A stretch of 26,413 bases of DNA, taken from Minisyncoccota bacterium (GTDB lineage: Bacteria > Patescibacteriota > Minisyncoccia > Phycocordibacterales > JAQTLZ01). The stretch covers positions 1 through 26,413 of the forward strand of contig JAQTTF010000006.1 of the NCBI GenBank assembly GCA_028710915.1. Direction: 5' to 3'. The position numbers were made by a program, and so were the translations under genes. Shown one piece after another: positions 1-5,927 of the stretch; position 1 is the first letter of the stretch; every line of letters starts with the position of its first letter. The notes under the pieces were generated by a model. The model was not told the DNA's origin, made no database searches, and worked only from the letters and a program-made list of their open reading frames with translations.

Positions 1-716
1 CCCTGGAAAATTCTGGCGCCATTTTTGAGACCCGCTAAGGTGTTTGCCACACCCAATCCGAGGTCGTTGTGACAATGAACGGATATCATCACGCCATCGC
101 CAAACTTGCCATGCAGCCGGGAGATTAGTTTCCCAAACTCTTCCGGCACGGCGTATCCAACCGTGTCAGGTACAGTGATTATCCTGGCGCCAGCTTCGAC
201 GGCCACTTCGTAAACTTCTTCGAGAAAATCTTTATCGCTTCGTGACGCATCTTCTGCCCCAAAAGCAACTTTTCCTTTCCCGAATATCTTCACCGCGAAA
301 GATACGCCCTTCTCGACGAACCTGAGGACTTGGTCCGGTTTCATATGGGTTTTCTCTTCCATATGGATCTCACTCGTCGGAATAAAAAGCTGAACCATGC
401 TTCGGTTTGCTTTCCATAATGATTGATGAGCATTGAGAATACTCCGCTCGTCCATAAACGAAAGGACACAAAGCGTTGCTCCCGTGACTTCCTTTGCTAT
501 CGCTTCAACCCGTCTCATGCTATGAAGCCTGCCGGGGAAACCAATTTCAAGGTAGTCAACTTGGGCATCTGCCAGTGCTTGCGCAATCTGCACCGCCTTT
601 TTGGTGGTCATGAGCTCACTAGCTCCGGGGGACTGAATCCCGTCCCGAAGTGTTGTGTCAAAGACATACGCCCTTTCGTTGTACGAAGAGGGCAGTATGA
701 GTGATCGTGTGTCCAT
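1..716 (-). CDS. leuA: 2-isopropylmalate synthase-like protein (LeuA family), C-terminus outside the window
   Basis: A DRE-TIM metallolyase-family protein, most like 2-isopropylmalate synthase, which condenses acetyl-CoA with 2-oxoisovalerate in leucine synthesis. Visible are the N-terminal signature DTTLRDGIQSPGA (residues about 19-31, with Ile where many relatives have Glu) and the metal-binding motif SVHCHNDLGLGVANTL near the cut edge. About 238 codons are present; the condensing domain is nearly complete, but any LeuA regulatory domain lies beyond position 1. The ATG at 716 is supported by a strong Shine-Dalgarno (AGAAGGAGG, 7-8 nt upstream), unlike every other gene here. Base composition looks richer in G+C than the neighbours by eye. 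Citramalate or homocitrate synthase cannot be excluded from this fragment. The family call is firm; the substrate is inferred. Confidence 0.85.
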   Translation of the reverse strand, partial: MDTRSLILPSSYNERAYVFDTTLRDGIQSPGASELMTTKKAVQIAQALADAQVDYLEIGFPGRLHSMRRVEAIAKEVTGATLCVLSFMDERSILNAHQSLWKANRSMVQLFIPTSEIHMEEKTHMKPDQVLRFVEKGVSFAVKIFGKGKVAFGAEDASRSDKDFLEEVYEVAVEAGARIITVPDTVGYAVPEEFGKLISRLHGKFGDGVMISVHCHNDLGLGVANTLAGLKNGARIFQ

Positions 717-842
717 GTTCGCCCTCCTTCTGAGCAATTGAATGCTCTCAATTGGTTGGTTTTCTTGGTCCTAGTCTGCTTTACAAGTTACTCTCTAGTC
801 ACATTAAGTACTTTTGAGAGGGGAATGTCAAGAATTTTCACG
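717..842. other. Gap between leuA and the response regulator
   Basis: 126 bp lie between the stop of the response regulator and the leuA start; both genes are on the minus strand. No convincing promoter, T-box or terminator was found, apart from the leuA Shine-Dalgarno next to its start. leuA could be read through from the regulator gene or have its own unrecognised promoter. Confidence 0.4.
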
Positions 843-1511
843 CTATTCTTTAAGCGAAAAACCCACGCCTCGAATAGTCCGAATAAGAGGGATTTTACGG
901 TTGGAATCCACTTTATTTCTCAAGTATTTCATATGGACATTGAGTTCATTGTTTTTTTCCTCGAATTCCGGTCCCCAGGCTTCGTCAAGGAGCTGTCGAC
1001 GCGTCAGCACCTCGCCTTTATGCGAAAGAAGTATAAAAAGCAGGCGGTATTCCTTGAGGGTGAGGGGAGTGAGTTTCCCTGCGCGTTTGACTTCATGTTT
1101 TTGATTGTCGAAAGTAATATCCGCAACCTTGAGTATTGTCACGTCAACTTTTTCTTTTCGTCGAAGGAGTGCGCCAATCCGAGCAATGAGTTCTGACATC
1201 CCGAATGGCTTCACTAGGTAATCATCAGCGCCGAGGTCGAGTCCAGCTACTCGATCTTCTACCATGCTTCGAGCGGTGAGCATGATGATTGGAGTGTGTA
1301 CCAAGTTTGCTCGAAGTTCATAACAAATTTCCATCCCGTCTCTTTTCGGAAGCATGATATCAAGAATGATAAGGCTGTATTTTCCTGTGAGCGCTTTCTC
1401 GTATCCAATTTCTCCGTCGAACGCAGTATCAACCGAGTAGCGTTCGCTTTTGAGCGCTTTTTTTAATATATCAGATAGTTGTTTATCGTCTTCAATAATC
1501 AATATTGTCAT
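843..1511 (-). CDS. OmpR/PhoB-family response regulator (orphan)
   Basis: A 222-residue two-component response regulator. The receiver domain (residues 1-115) has the acidic pair after MTILIIEDD, the phosphoacceptor Asp51 in LIILDIMLPKRDG, the Thr79 switch residue and Lys101 in LVKPFGMSEL. The C-terminal winged-helix domain (about 125-222) is of the Trans_reg_C type and ends RTIRGVGFSLKE, normal for the family. No histidine kinase is encoded in the window, so the partner lies elsewhere. The gene is divergent from an ECF sigma factor, and the tandem boxes between them fit the way OmpR/PhoB dimers bind DNA. ATG 1511 has no Shine-Dalgarno and lies 9 nt after a -10 hexamer, suggesting a leaderless mRNA. 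Targets are inferred. Confidence 0.93.
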   Translation of the reverse strand: MTILIIEDDKQLSDILKKALKSERYSVDTAFDGEIGYEKALTGKYSLIILDIMLPKRDGMEICYELRANLVHTPIIMLTARSMVEDRVAGLDLGADDYLVKPFGMSELIARIGALLRRKEKVDVTILKVADITFDNQKHEVKRAGKLTPLTLKEYRLLFILLSHKGEVLTRRQLLDEAWGPEFEEKNNELNVHMKYLRNKVDSNRKIPLIRTIRGVGFSLKE

Positions 1512-1520
1512 ATTGAAAAG

Positions 1521-1549
1521 ATAATAGCATATCTTTATTTTTTTGTTAA
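1521..1549 (-). promoter_or_regulatory. Sigma70-type promoter of the response regulator, probably leaderless
   Basis: On the minus strand, TTAACA (1549-1544), a 17-bp spacer and TATTAT (1526-1521), the latter preceded by TGC as an extended -10. The predicted transcription start is near 1514, so the leader before the ATG at 1511 would be only a few nucleotides. The -35 overlaps the tandem box at 1545-1561. Confidence 0.7.
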
Positions 1550-1561
1550 GTTGCAGTTAAA
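1545..1561 (+). promoter_or_regulatory. Tandem half-site box A (putative response-regulator operator)
   Basis: GTTAAG TTGCA GTTAAA: two six-base half sites in direct orientation, 11 bp apart start to start, which is the helical-turn spacing used by OmpR/PhoB-family dimers. It overlaps the -35 of the response regulator (about -31 to -47), a place where such regulators often act on their own gene. The same box occurs twice more before the divergent sigma gene. Protein assignment is inferred from context. Confidence 0.6.
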
Positions 1562-1643
1562 AAATTAAGAAGACCAGAAACTCTTGTTTTCAAGGGGGAA
1601 AATAGATAATAGGGTTGACTCACCCTCGAATTTAATTTCTACT

Positions 1644-1660
1644 GTTAAGTTTATGTTAAA
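1644..1660 (+). promoter_or_regulatory. Tandem half-site box B (putative response-regulator operator)
   Basis: GTTAAG TTTAT GTTAAA, with the same half sites and 11-bp spacing as box A. It lies at about -57 to -41 from the predicted start of the ECF sigma transcript, just upstream of its -35, a typical activator position. The core is part of an 18-bp exact direct repeat, 1645-1662 and 1694-1711. Confidence 0.6.
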
Positions 1661-1665
1661 TATGC

Positions 1666-1694
1666 TTGACTTCTTTTCTCGAGACCTTTAATAT
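1666..1694 (+). promoter_or_regulatory. Sigma70-type promoter of the first ECF sigma gene
   Basis: TTGACT (1666-1671), a 17-bp spacer and TAATAT (1689-1694). The predicted start near 1701 coincides with an ATG at 1702. An in-frame TTG at 1666 is the -35 box itself and is therefore not used as the gene start. Confidence 0.65.
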
Positions 1695-1709
1695 TAAGTT
1701 TATGTTAAA
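1693..1709 (+). promoter_or_regulatory. Tandem half-site box C (putative response-regulator operator)
   Basis: ATTAAG TTTAT GTTAAA, starting 49 bp after box B. It covers the end of the -10, the predicted transcription start and the possible ATG at 1702 of the sigma gene, a place where binding would be expected to repress. Confidence 0.5.
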
Positions 1710-2229
1710 TAACACCTTAACCTTTATGACGATAGAGGAAAAAATAACTCAAGCGTACAATGACTACCAAAAAGGGTTGAGTAAATATTCCTTTTCTAAA
1801 TTAAATAATCGCGCAATAGGCGAAGACTTGGTGCAAGATACTTTTATGAAAACATGGACGTATCTTGTAAAAGGAGGAAAAATCGATGCGATGAAAGCGT
1901 TTCTATTTCACGTTCTCAATAACCTAATTGTTGATCAATATCGAAAAAAGAAAACCGCTTCACTCGATGTTCTTATGGAAGCGGGATTTGAGCCGAAAGC
2001 TCCGGATTCTGAACGCCTTTTTAATACTCTGGATGGCAAAGCTGCGCAACTCCTCATCGAAAAGCTTCCTTCTACCTATCAGAAGGTAATGCGCATGCGA
2101 TATATACAAGATCTTTCTCTGTCCGAAATGTCTCACCAGATCGGACAGTCCAAAAACGCTATTGCAGTACAGCTTCATCGAGGGCTCGAGAAGCTTAAAG
2201 TCTTGCATGAGCACAGAGGTAATTACTAG
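1702..2229 (+). CDS. ECF-type RNA polymerase sigma factor (first of two paralogues)
   Basis: A small sigma-70 family protein with region 2 (about residues 10-75, including GEDLVQDTFMKTW and VDQYRKKK) and a region 4 helix-turn-helix near the C-terminus (LSLSEMSHQIGQSKNAIAVQ). It would direct RNA polymerase to a dedicated promoter set. It is a paralogue of the sigma factor at 4631-5122: both share a rare inter-domain stretch (KKTASLDVLMEAGFEP here, KKASSLEYLMEQGFEP there). The start is either ATG 1702, at the predicted transcription start, or ATG 1726 (MTIEEKITQ), where family similarity begins; neither has a Shine-Dalgarno. Unlike its paralogue it is not followed by a recognisable membrane anti-sigma factor, only by a 69-codon ORF. 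Control by the divergent response regulator is suggested by the boxes upstream. Confidence 0.88.
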   Translation: MLNNTLTFMTIEEKITQAYNDYQKGLSKYSFSKLNNRAIGEDLVQDTFMKTWTYLVKGGKIDAMKAFLFHVLNNLIVDQYRKKKTASLDVLMEAGFEPKAPDSERLFNTLDGKAAQLLIEKLPSTYQKVMRMRYIQDLSLSEMSHQIGQSKNAIAVQLHRGLEKLKVLHEHRGNY

Positions 2230-2248
2230 TTAAGCTGTAATAAAGCAT

Positions 2249-2458
2249 ATGAAAGGATTAAGGCATAATATATATGGCGGTGGTACGAGCAGAGTCAAGA
2301 AAATAAAGAATGATGCGTCTCCTCATAGGGGGCATAGATCGAAAGGAAGGCATGTTGTATCAGATACTCTGAAAAAGATGGTGGAAGATGTAAGACATTT
2401 GCCGAAAGTAAATTCGCCCTGGGCAGAGAGGTCTTTCCGTTTGTACCCAATATATTAA
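2249..2458 (+). CDS. Small basic hypothetical protein (69 aa)
   Basis: An ORF 19 nt after the first ECF sigma gene and just before a strong terminator, so probably in the same transcript. The product is rich in Lys, Arg and His, with no membrane segment or signal peptide. The C-terminal part (LKKMVEDVRHLPKVNSPWAE) is faintly reminiscent of the cytoplasmic N-terminus of anti-sigma factors. It occupies the place where an anti-sigma factor would be expected and could be a small soluble one, a remnant, or chance. There is no Shine-Dalgarno before ATG 2249. I do not recognise the family. Confidence 0.45.
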   Translation: MKGLRHNIYGGGTSRVKKIKNDASPHRGHRSKGRHVVSDTLKKMVEDVRHLPKVNSPWAERSFRLYPIY

Positions 2459-2471
2459 TTTAGTTTGCCAA

Positions 2472-2503
2472 AAACAAACACCGCCTTCGGGTGGTGTTTG
2501 TTT
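2472..2503. terminator. Strong bidirectional hairpin terminator
   Basis: A 14-bp stem (left arm 2472-2485, right arm 2490-2503) closed by a TTCG tetraloop, T-rich on both strands. It ends the plus-strand sigma unit and can also stop transcription arriving from the other side. Confidence 0.85.
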
Positions 2504-2520
2504 AGTCTTAATTCTGTTCA

Positions 2521-2553
2521 CCCGCCTAATTTTGCTCTGCAAATTTTGGCGGG
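2521..2553. terminator. Second hairpin between convergent genes
   Basis: CCCGCC (2521-2526) pairs with GGCGGG (2548-2553), and the A/T-rich interior can also pair around TTTGC/GCAAA with two mismatches. It lies just past the stop of the FN3 protein gene on the minus strand and probably ends or stabilises that mRNA. There is no clear T tract. Confidence 0.5.
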
Positions 2554-2579
2554 CAAGCACATATCACATTCTTCTCAAC

Positions 2580-3668
2580 TTAGATTGAAGGTGTCGTGAA
2601 GCTTGACTCGGTGCTTGACGTGACATTGCCTGATGCATCAGCTGATCGTACAAAGTAGTGATACGTTGTAGAAGCTGTGAGGCCAGTCAACAGAGAATTA
2701 TGGTTTGTGACCAGAAGTCCTGATGAGACTGTTGCCGTAGTTGAAGCATCAGTGACAGGCGTTGTCGTCGAGTAGAAGACAACACTTGTAGCAGGCTCGT
2801 CAGTTGTCCAGGTAATCGAAGCGGTAGTTGAGGCGGTTGTTGTTGCCGCTACGCTCGTTATAACCGGAGGCGTTACATCGGGAGCTAGTGCCGTAGTGAA
2901 GGACTGCTCGGCTGATGTCGCCATATTTCCTGAAGCATCGGCTGACGTTACGACATAATGATATGTCGTAGAAGCTGTAAGACCTGTCAATGTGAAGCCA
3001 TGGAAGAAGCTCAAACTTGTCCCACTTGCGTGTGGCGTTGTCGAAGCAACGACAACCGGTGAGGTTGTGCTGTAGTAGACGGCGCCGTTTGCGGCTTCAT
3101 TGGTGAAGAATACAACTCGCGCGCTAGAGGAACTAATCCTGAATGCGAATGGTCCGACAATTGTAGGAGCTGTCGTATCAGGTGTTGGGGAAGGTGACGG
3201 ACTTGGTGAAGGTGATGGCGAAGGACTTGGAGACGGTGAAGGTGACGGATTTGGAGAAGGCGATGGGGAAGGTGACGGCGTCACTTCTTCCTCGAGTCTT
3301 TCCTGAATTCCCGGAGCGTGAAGAAGTCCTCCAGGAACATGACCCGATTTGCCGGCGCCATTTTGGAGAAGTTCCTTTATCTGCTCAAGGCCTGGATTGC
3401 CCGTTCCTTTATCCTGATCATCATTTTCTTCGCTATCTTTTTCCGTATTCACTGAAGCCTGTGTTCCCGTTTGAATCGACGTCTCTTCGTTATCTTGTCC
3501 GGCTTTTGCATTTGCCGCTACTTGAAGTCCGAAGGAGGCGTGACTATTAGCATTCCCGTTTCCATGACCATTGCCTTGGTCTGCGCCAGCAAATGCCGGT
3601 GCAAAGGCGCTTATGGCCATAAATATACTCGTAAGAATGGCTAATGTCTTAAGGGTTATTTTTTTCAT
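2580..3668 (-). CDS. Secreted protein with Pro/Ser linker and two FN3-like domains
   Basis: A 362-residue exported protein of unknown role. The N-terminus is a clear signal peptide (KK, hydrophobic core, cleavage after AFAPAFA near residue 27). A Gly/Asn/His-rich and then acidic low-complexity segment follows to about residue 130. Next comes a roughly 30-residue Pro-Ser linker, then two related fibronectin-III-like domains of about 95 residues, each with GLTASTTYHY and SADASGN motifs. No C-terminal anchor, sortase motif or catalytic motif is seen, so it may be released or held by partners. ATG 3668 has no Shine-Dalgarno. An ECF-type promoter about 50 bp upstream matches that of the ECF sigma operon, suggesting a surface-protein target of that sigma factor. 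Confidence 0.8.
   Translation of the reverse strand: MKKITLKTLAILTSIFMAISAFAPAFAGADQGNGHGNGNANSHASFGLQVAANAKAGQDNEETSIQTGTQASVNTEKDSEENDDQDKGTGNPGLEQIKELLQNGAGKSGHVPGGLLHAPGIQERLEEEVTPSPSPSPSPNPSPSPSPSPSPSPSPSPSPSPTPDTTAPTIVGPFAFRISSSSARVVFFTNEAANGAVYYSTTSPVVVASTTPHASGTSLSFFHGFTLTGLTASTTYHYVVTSADASGNMATSAEQSFTTALAPDVTPPVITSVAATTTASTTASITWTTDEPATSVVFYSTTTPVTDASTTATVSSGLLVTNHNSLLTGLTASTTYHYFVRSADASGNVTSSTESSFTTPSI
3181..3282 (-). repeat. Short in-frame repeat encoding the Pro-Ser linker
   Basis: Degenerate tandem repeats of 6 and 12 bp (GGTGAAGGTGATGG-like on the plus strand) coding for alternating Pro and Ser with one Asn. They form a flexible spacer between the N-terminal segment and the FN3 domains, and the copy number is likely to vary among relatives. 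Confidence 0.75.
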
Positions 3669-3715
3669 GACGATTGAATAATTATGCTAATAATTTCGGC
3701 CTTTATCTCTATTGT

Positions 3716-3741
3716 GGCGTTTATGAGAAGGGATTCTTACG
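3716..3741 (-). promoter_or_regulatory. ECF-type promoter of the FN3 protein gene
   Basis: On the minus strand CGTAAG (3741-3736), a 16-bp spacer and CGCC (3719-3716). The same elements and spacing precede the ECF sigma operon at 5130-5155. The pattern resembles known ECF promoters such as the B. subtilis SigX type (TGTAAC, N17, CGAC). The predicted start near 3709 gives a leader of about 40 nt. Confidence 0.55.
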
Positions 3742-3762
3742 CCCATGAAAACGTATAAAACA

Positions 3763-3794
3763 GGACAGGCTCCAAAATTAATTGGGGCCTGTCC
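3763..3794 (-). terminator. Terminator of the ECF sigma/anti-sigma operon
   Basis: An 11-bp stem with one G-T pair (3763-3773 with 3784-3794) around a 10-nt A/T loop, followed on the minus strand by TGTTTTATACG. It lies 24 bp past the anti-sigma stop codon. Confidence 0.75.
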
Positions 3795-3817
3795 TTCGGG
3801 GACTATGTAAGAAGCCT

Positions 3818-4618
3818 TTATTCTTTGCCTTTTTTCAGGCCATGAGATTCTCCGGAATCAAGCTTTAGTTCCTGGAGGATTTTCTGGTGTTTTTCAATAA
3901 CTCCTTTTATGGAGTTGTTTGGATTTTCCGCTCCATTTCCCGCATTATCTGCTGATTCTCCAGCATTGTTTTTAGAGGACGTTGCAATAGTTTCTCTGTT
4001 TCTATTTTGAGCCGAATTATTTTTTTCATTGGTCGCGTTTCCATTTCCTTGCGTTTTCTCCTCATTTCCTAAGCCGTTTTGCACTGGCATTTCGGTTGTC
4101 TCGGGCAGAGCTGTCTTATTTTCGTCTGCTTTTTCTACTGCCTTTTCCGCTCGATTTGTTTGAGCCGCAACTCCTTCTTTCACCTGTTCTTTGAAGGATG
4201 CATTGTCGAGTTTGTTTGTTTGAGAAAGTTTTTCGGCTTCATTTAAACGTTCATCCATAAGGTGAGTCTCAAAGAGAGCTTCTGAGGCCGGCGATTCTGA
4301 ATGAAAGATTCGGGCCACTTTTTCGTTTACTCCGACTTTAACCGGGTAAAGAATATCTCCTGGAAGAGATCCGTTCGCCGCGAAAGCCACCCCGCTTCCG
4401 AAAAGAATGAGTATAACGAACGCTCCTAGGACGAGCTCTAGTTTTCTTGAAGAAAATTCAAACCACGTAAAATATGGAGAAGGTGTTCTCTTTTTGAATG
4501 GTCCTTTTGGCATCTCATCTATTTTTTTCATGAGTGATGTCAAAAGGCGTGACTTTTCAGAAGAAGTAAGATGCACTTCTTTTAAATCGTCTATTATTTT
4601 TTGCATTTTCTGGTCCAT
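3818..4618 (-). CDS. Membrane anti-sigma factor with DUF5667-like domain
   Basis: A 266-residue single-pass membrane protein, probably the anti-sigma partner of the ECF factor just upstream. The cytoplasmic N-terminus (about residues 1-55) should hold the sigma-binding helices. One transmembrane helix follows (about 57-80, LELVLGAFVILILFGSGVAF). The extracytoplasmic part begins with the DUF5667 hallmark LPGDILYPVKVGVNEKVARI and MDERLNEAEKL and ends in an Asn/Glu/Lys-rich, low-complexity tail. The gene begins 12 nt after the sigma stop codon, so the two are co-transcribed. Release by regulated proteolysis, perhaps through the RseP protease at 21842, is inference; no cleavage site was identified. 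There is no Shine-Dalgarno at ATG 4618. Confidence 0.8.
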   Translation of the reverse strand: MDQKMQKIIDDLKEVHLTSSEKSRLLTSLMKKIDEMPKGPFKKRTPSPYFTWFEFSSRKLELVLGAFVILILFGSGVAFAANGSLPGDILYPVKVGVNEKVARIFHSESPASEALFETHLMDERLNEAEKLSQTNKLDNASFKEQVKEGVAAQTNRAEKAVEKADENKTALPETTEMPVQNGLGNEEKTQGNGNATNEKNNSAQNRNRETIATSSKNNAGESADNAGNGAENPNNSIKGVIEKHQKILQELKLDSGESHGLKKGKE

Positions 4619-4630
4619 GTGAGTAAAAAT

Positions 4631-5122
4631 TTAGTGGGCTAGTTTGCGTAATCGCTCAAGTGCTCGGTGAATTCGTACAGAAATAGTGTTTTCTCTCTCG
4701 CCCAATATTTCGCCAATTTCTTTCGGAGAAAGTTCTTCAACAAATCGCAAAATGATAAGTTCCTGGTCTTCACTTCCTAGTTGTCCGACCAATTTCATTG
4801 CCTGTTCTTTCTCAGCGAAACCGCTTGTGTCGGATATCCTATCTTCTGGCTCAAACCCCTGTTCCATAAGGTATTCGAGAGAAGAGGCTTTTTTCTTTCG
4901 ATACCAATCAATAACAGTGTTTCTAGCCAGCTGATAGAGAAAAGGCCGAATTTGAAGGATGGTATGACTTTGCATATATACCCATGCCTTGAGAAACACC
5001 TCCTGAAGCATATCCTTGGCAAGCTCGCGATCCCTTGTTTTGAAGAAACAGTAGCGGAAAAGGGCATCAGAGTAAGTCTCATACAAGCCGTCAAATTCTT
5101 TTTTCAATTTCTCTTTGTCCAT
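4631..5122 (-). CDS. ECF-type RNA polymerase sigma factor (second paralogue)
   Basis: A 163-residue sigma-70 family protein with region 2 (about residues 10-78, including LAKDMLQEVFLKAW and VIDWYRKKK) and a region 4 helix-turn-helix (LSPKEIGEILGERENTISVR). It is first in a two-gene operon with the membrane anti-sigma factor. An ECF-type promoter ends only 7 nt before ATG 5122, so the mRNA is probably leaderless and the gene self-activated. A like promoter precedes the FN3 protein gene, and a similar one precedes the peptidoglycan-binding protein gene, suggesting a regulon of cell-surface proteins. It is clearly paralogous to the factor at 1702-2229. Confidence 0.92.
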   Translation of the reverse strand: MDKEKLKKEFDGLYETYSDALFRYCFFKTRDRELAKDMLQEVFLKAWVYMQSHTILQIRPFLYQLARNTVIDWYRKKKASSLEYLMEQGFEPEDRISDTSGFAEKEQAMKLVGQLGSEDQELIILRFVEELSPKEIGEILGERENTISVRIHRALERLRKLAH

Positions 5123-5129
5123 AGGTTCT

Positions 5130-5155
5130 GGCGGATTGAGAGGCTATTTCTTACG
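5130..5155 (-). promoter_or_regulatory. ECF-type promoter of the sigma/anti-sigma operon
   Basis: On the minus strand CGTAAG (5155-5150), a 16-bp spacer and CGCC (5133-5130), identical in elements and spacing to the promoter at 3716-3741. The predicted start falls at or next to ATG 5122, consistent with a leaderless, autoregulated sigma gene. Confidence 0.6.
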
Positions 5156-5247
5156 TTTGTGCCACATTTCTACACTACTCCTCCTTGCGCTTTTGGACAA
5201 GATTTGGCTTACACACTTCTTATTGCAACAAGCGAGCGATGCGTGGG

Positions 5248-5300
5248 CGAGTATTCTCGTACACGGCATCCGAGTGCCGTTGCACTATAGGTAAATACCT
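5248..5300 (-). other. Three small tandem hairpins downstream of engB
   Basis: AGGTA/TACCT (5289-5300), ACGGCA/TGCCGT (5263-5280) and CGAG/CTCG (5248-5259) follow each other directly after the engB stop. None has a T tract, so factor-independent termination is uncertain; they may protect the mRNA 3' end. The rest of the 178-bp gap holds only the ECF promoter. Confidence 0.4.
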
Positions 5301-5906
5301 CTATTCTGACAATTTCTTTAATATTTCCTCTCTGCCTTCTTTTGTTTTGGTTGAACAGGGGATTATCGGAGTACCAGGCATAAGATTTGAAATGGTTTTG
5401 AGTTGCGAACTTCGCTTGCTTTGATTTAGTAAATCGATTTTATTTGCCACCACGATTACCGCGTGTTTGCTTTCTCTAAGAAGACGGAACATTTCCAAGT
5501 CCATTTCACTAAGGCCAACTTTTGCATCCAAAACAAGCACTACTTTCCGATCTGGGATTTCAATTTCAAAAAGATACCACTGGATCATTTTTGCGAGCTG
5601 ATTTCTCATATCAACTGACATTTTCGCGTAGCCATAGCCTGGCAGATCCACAAAATAGAAGGATTTGTTTATGAGAAAGAAATTCAGCTCCAAAGTCTTG
5701 CCGGGCACTTTTCCAGATTTCACCAAATCTTTGCGATTGAGAAGGAGATTCATAAGGCTCGACTTTCCGACATTCGAGCGTCCGATAAAAGCAACCTGAA
5801 GTTTCGGCTCCGTAAGAATTTCATCAGTTCCTTTAATGCCCTTTTTAAATTCAGCGCTCGTGATTTTCATCTTCTGCATAGTACTGGAAAGAGTGTTTTT
5901 TGTCAT
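5301..5906 (-). CDS. engB: Ribosome biogenesis GTPase EngB (YihA/YsxC)
   Basis: An essential-type GTPase that assists assembly of the large ribosomal subunit. From ATG 5906 it has 201 residues, normal for the family. The motifs are G1 GRSNVGKSS (residues 42-50), a G2-region Thr in VPGKTLELNFF, G3 DLPGYGYA, G4 NKIDLL, and a G5-like CSTKTKEG. The frame is open up to 5948, but that would overlap the divergent VanY gene. ATG 5906 lies just past a -10 hexamer (TATTCT) and is preferred, with MKITSAEF a few codons on as an alternative. Confidence 0.93.
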   Translation of the reverse strand: MTKNTLSSTMQKMKITSAEFKKGIKGTDEILTEPKLQVAFIGRSNVGKSSLMNLLLNRKDLVKSGKVPGKTLELNFFLINKSFYFVDLPGYGYAKMSVDMRNQLAKMIQWYLFEIEIPDRKVVLVLDAKVGLSEMDLEMFRLLRESKHAVIVVANKIDLLNQSKRSSQLKTISNLMPGTPIIPCSTKTKEGREEILKKLSE

Positions 5907-5912
5907 TGTTTC

Positions 5913-5922
5913 TGTTAGAATA
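5913..5922. promoter_or_regulatory. Overlapping divergent -10 elements for engB and the VanY gene
   Basis: Plus strand: TG-T-TAGAAT (5913-5921), an extended -10 ending 6 nt before GTG 5928. Minus strand: TATTCT (5922-5917), ending 10 nt before ATG 5906. No good -35 was found for either. Two polymerases could not use this site at once, so the genes may exclude each other. Confidence 0.5.
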
Positions 5923-5927
5923 GCCAA

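Noticed and set aside
738..1196. A 152-codon plus-strand frame over the end of the response regulator
   Set aside because: It mostly overlaps the regulator's DNA-binding domain on the other strand; no promoter or family resemblance.
3181..3282. The short tandem repeats considered as a CRISPR or minisatellite
   Set aside because: The units are 6-12 bp, in frame, without spacers, and simply encode Pro-Ser; they form a coding linker.
5221..5290. Hairpin-rich stretch considered as a tRNA
   Set aside because: No TTC arm consensus, acceptor stem or anticodon-arm geometry; just consecutive short hairpins after engB.
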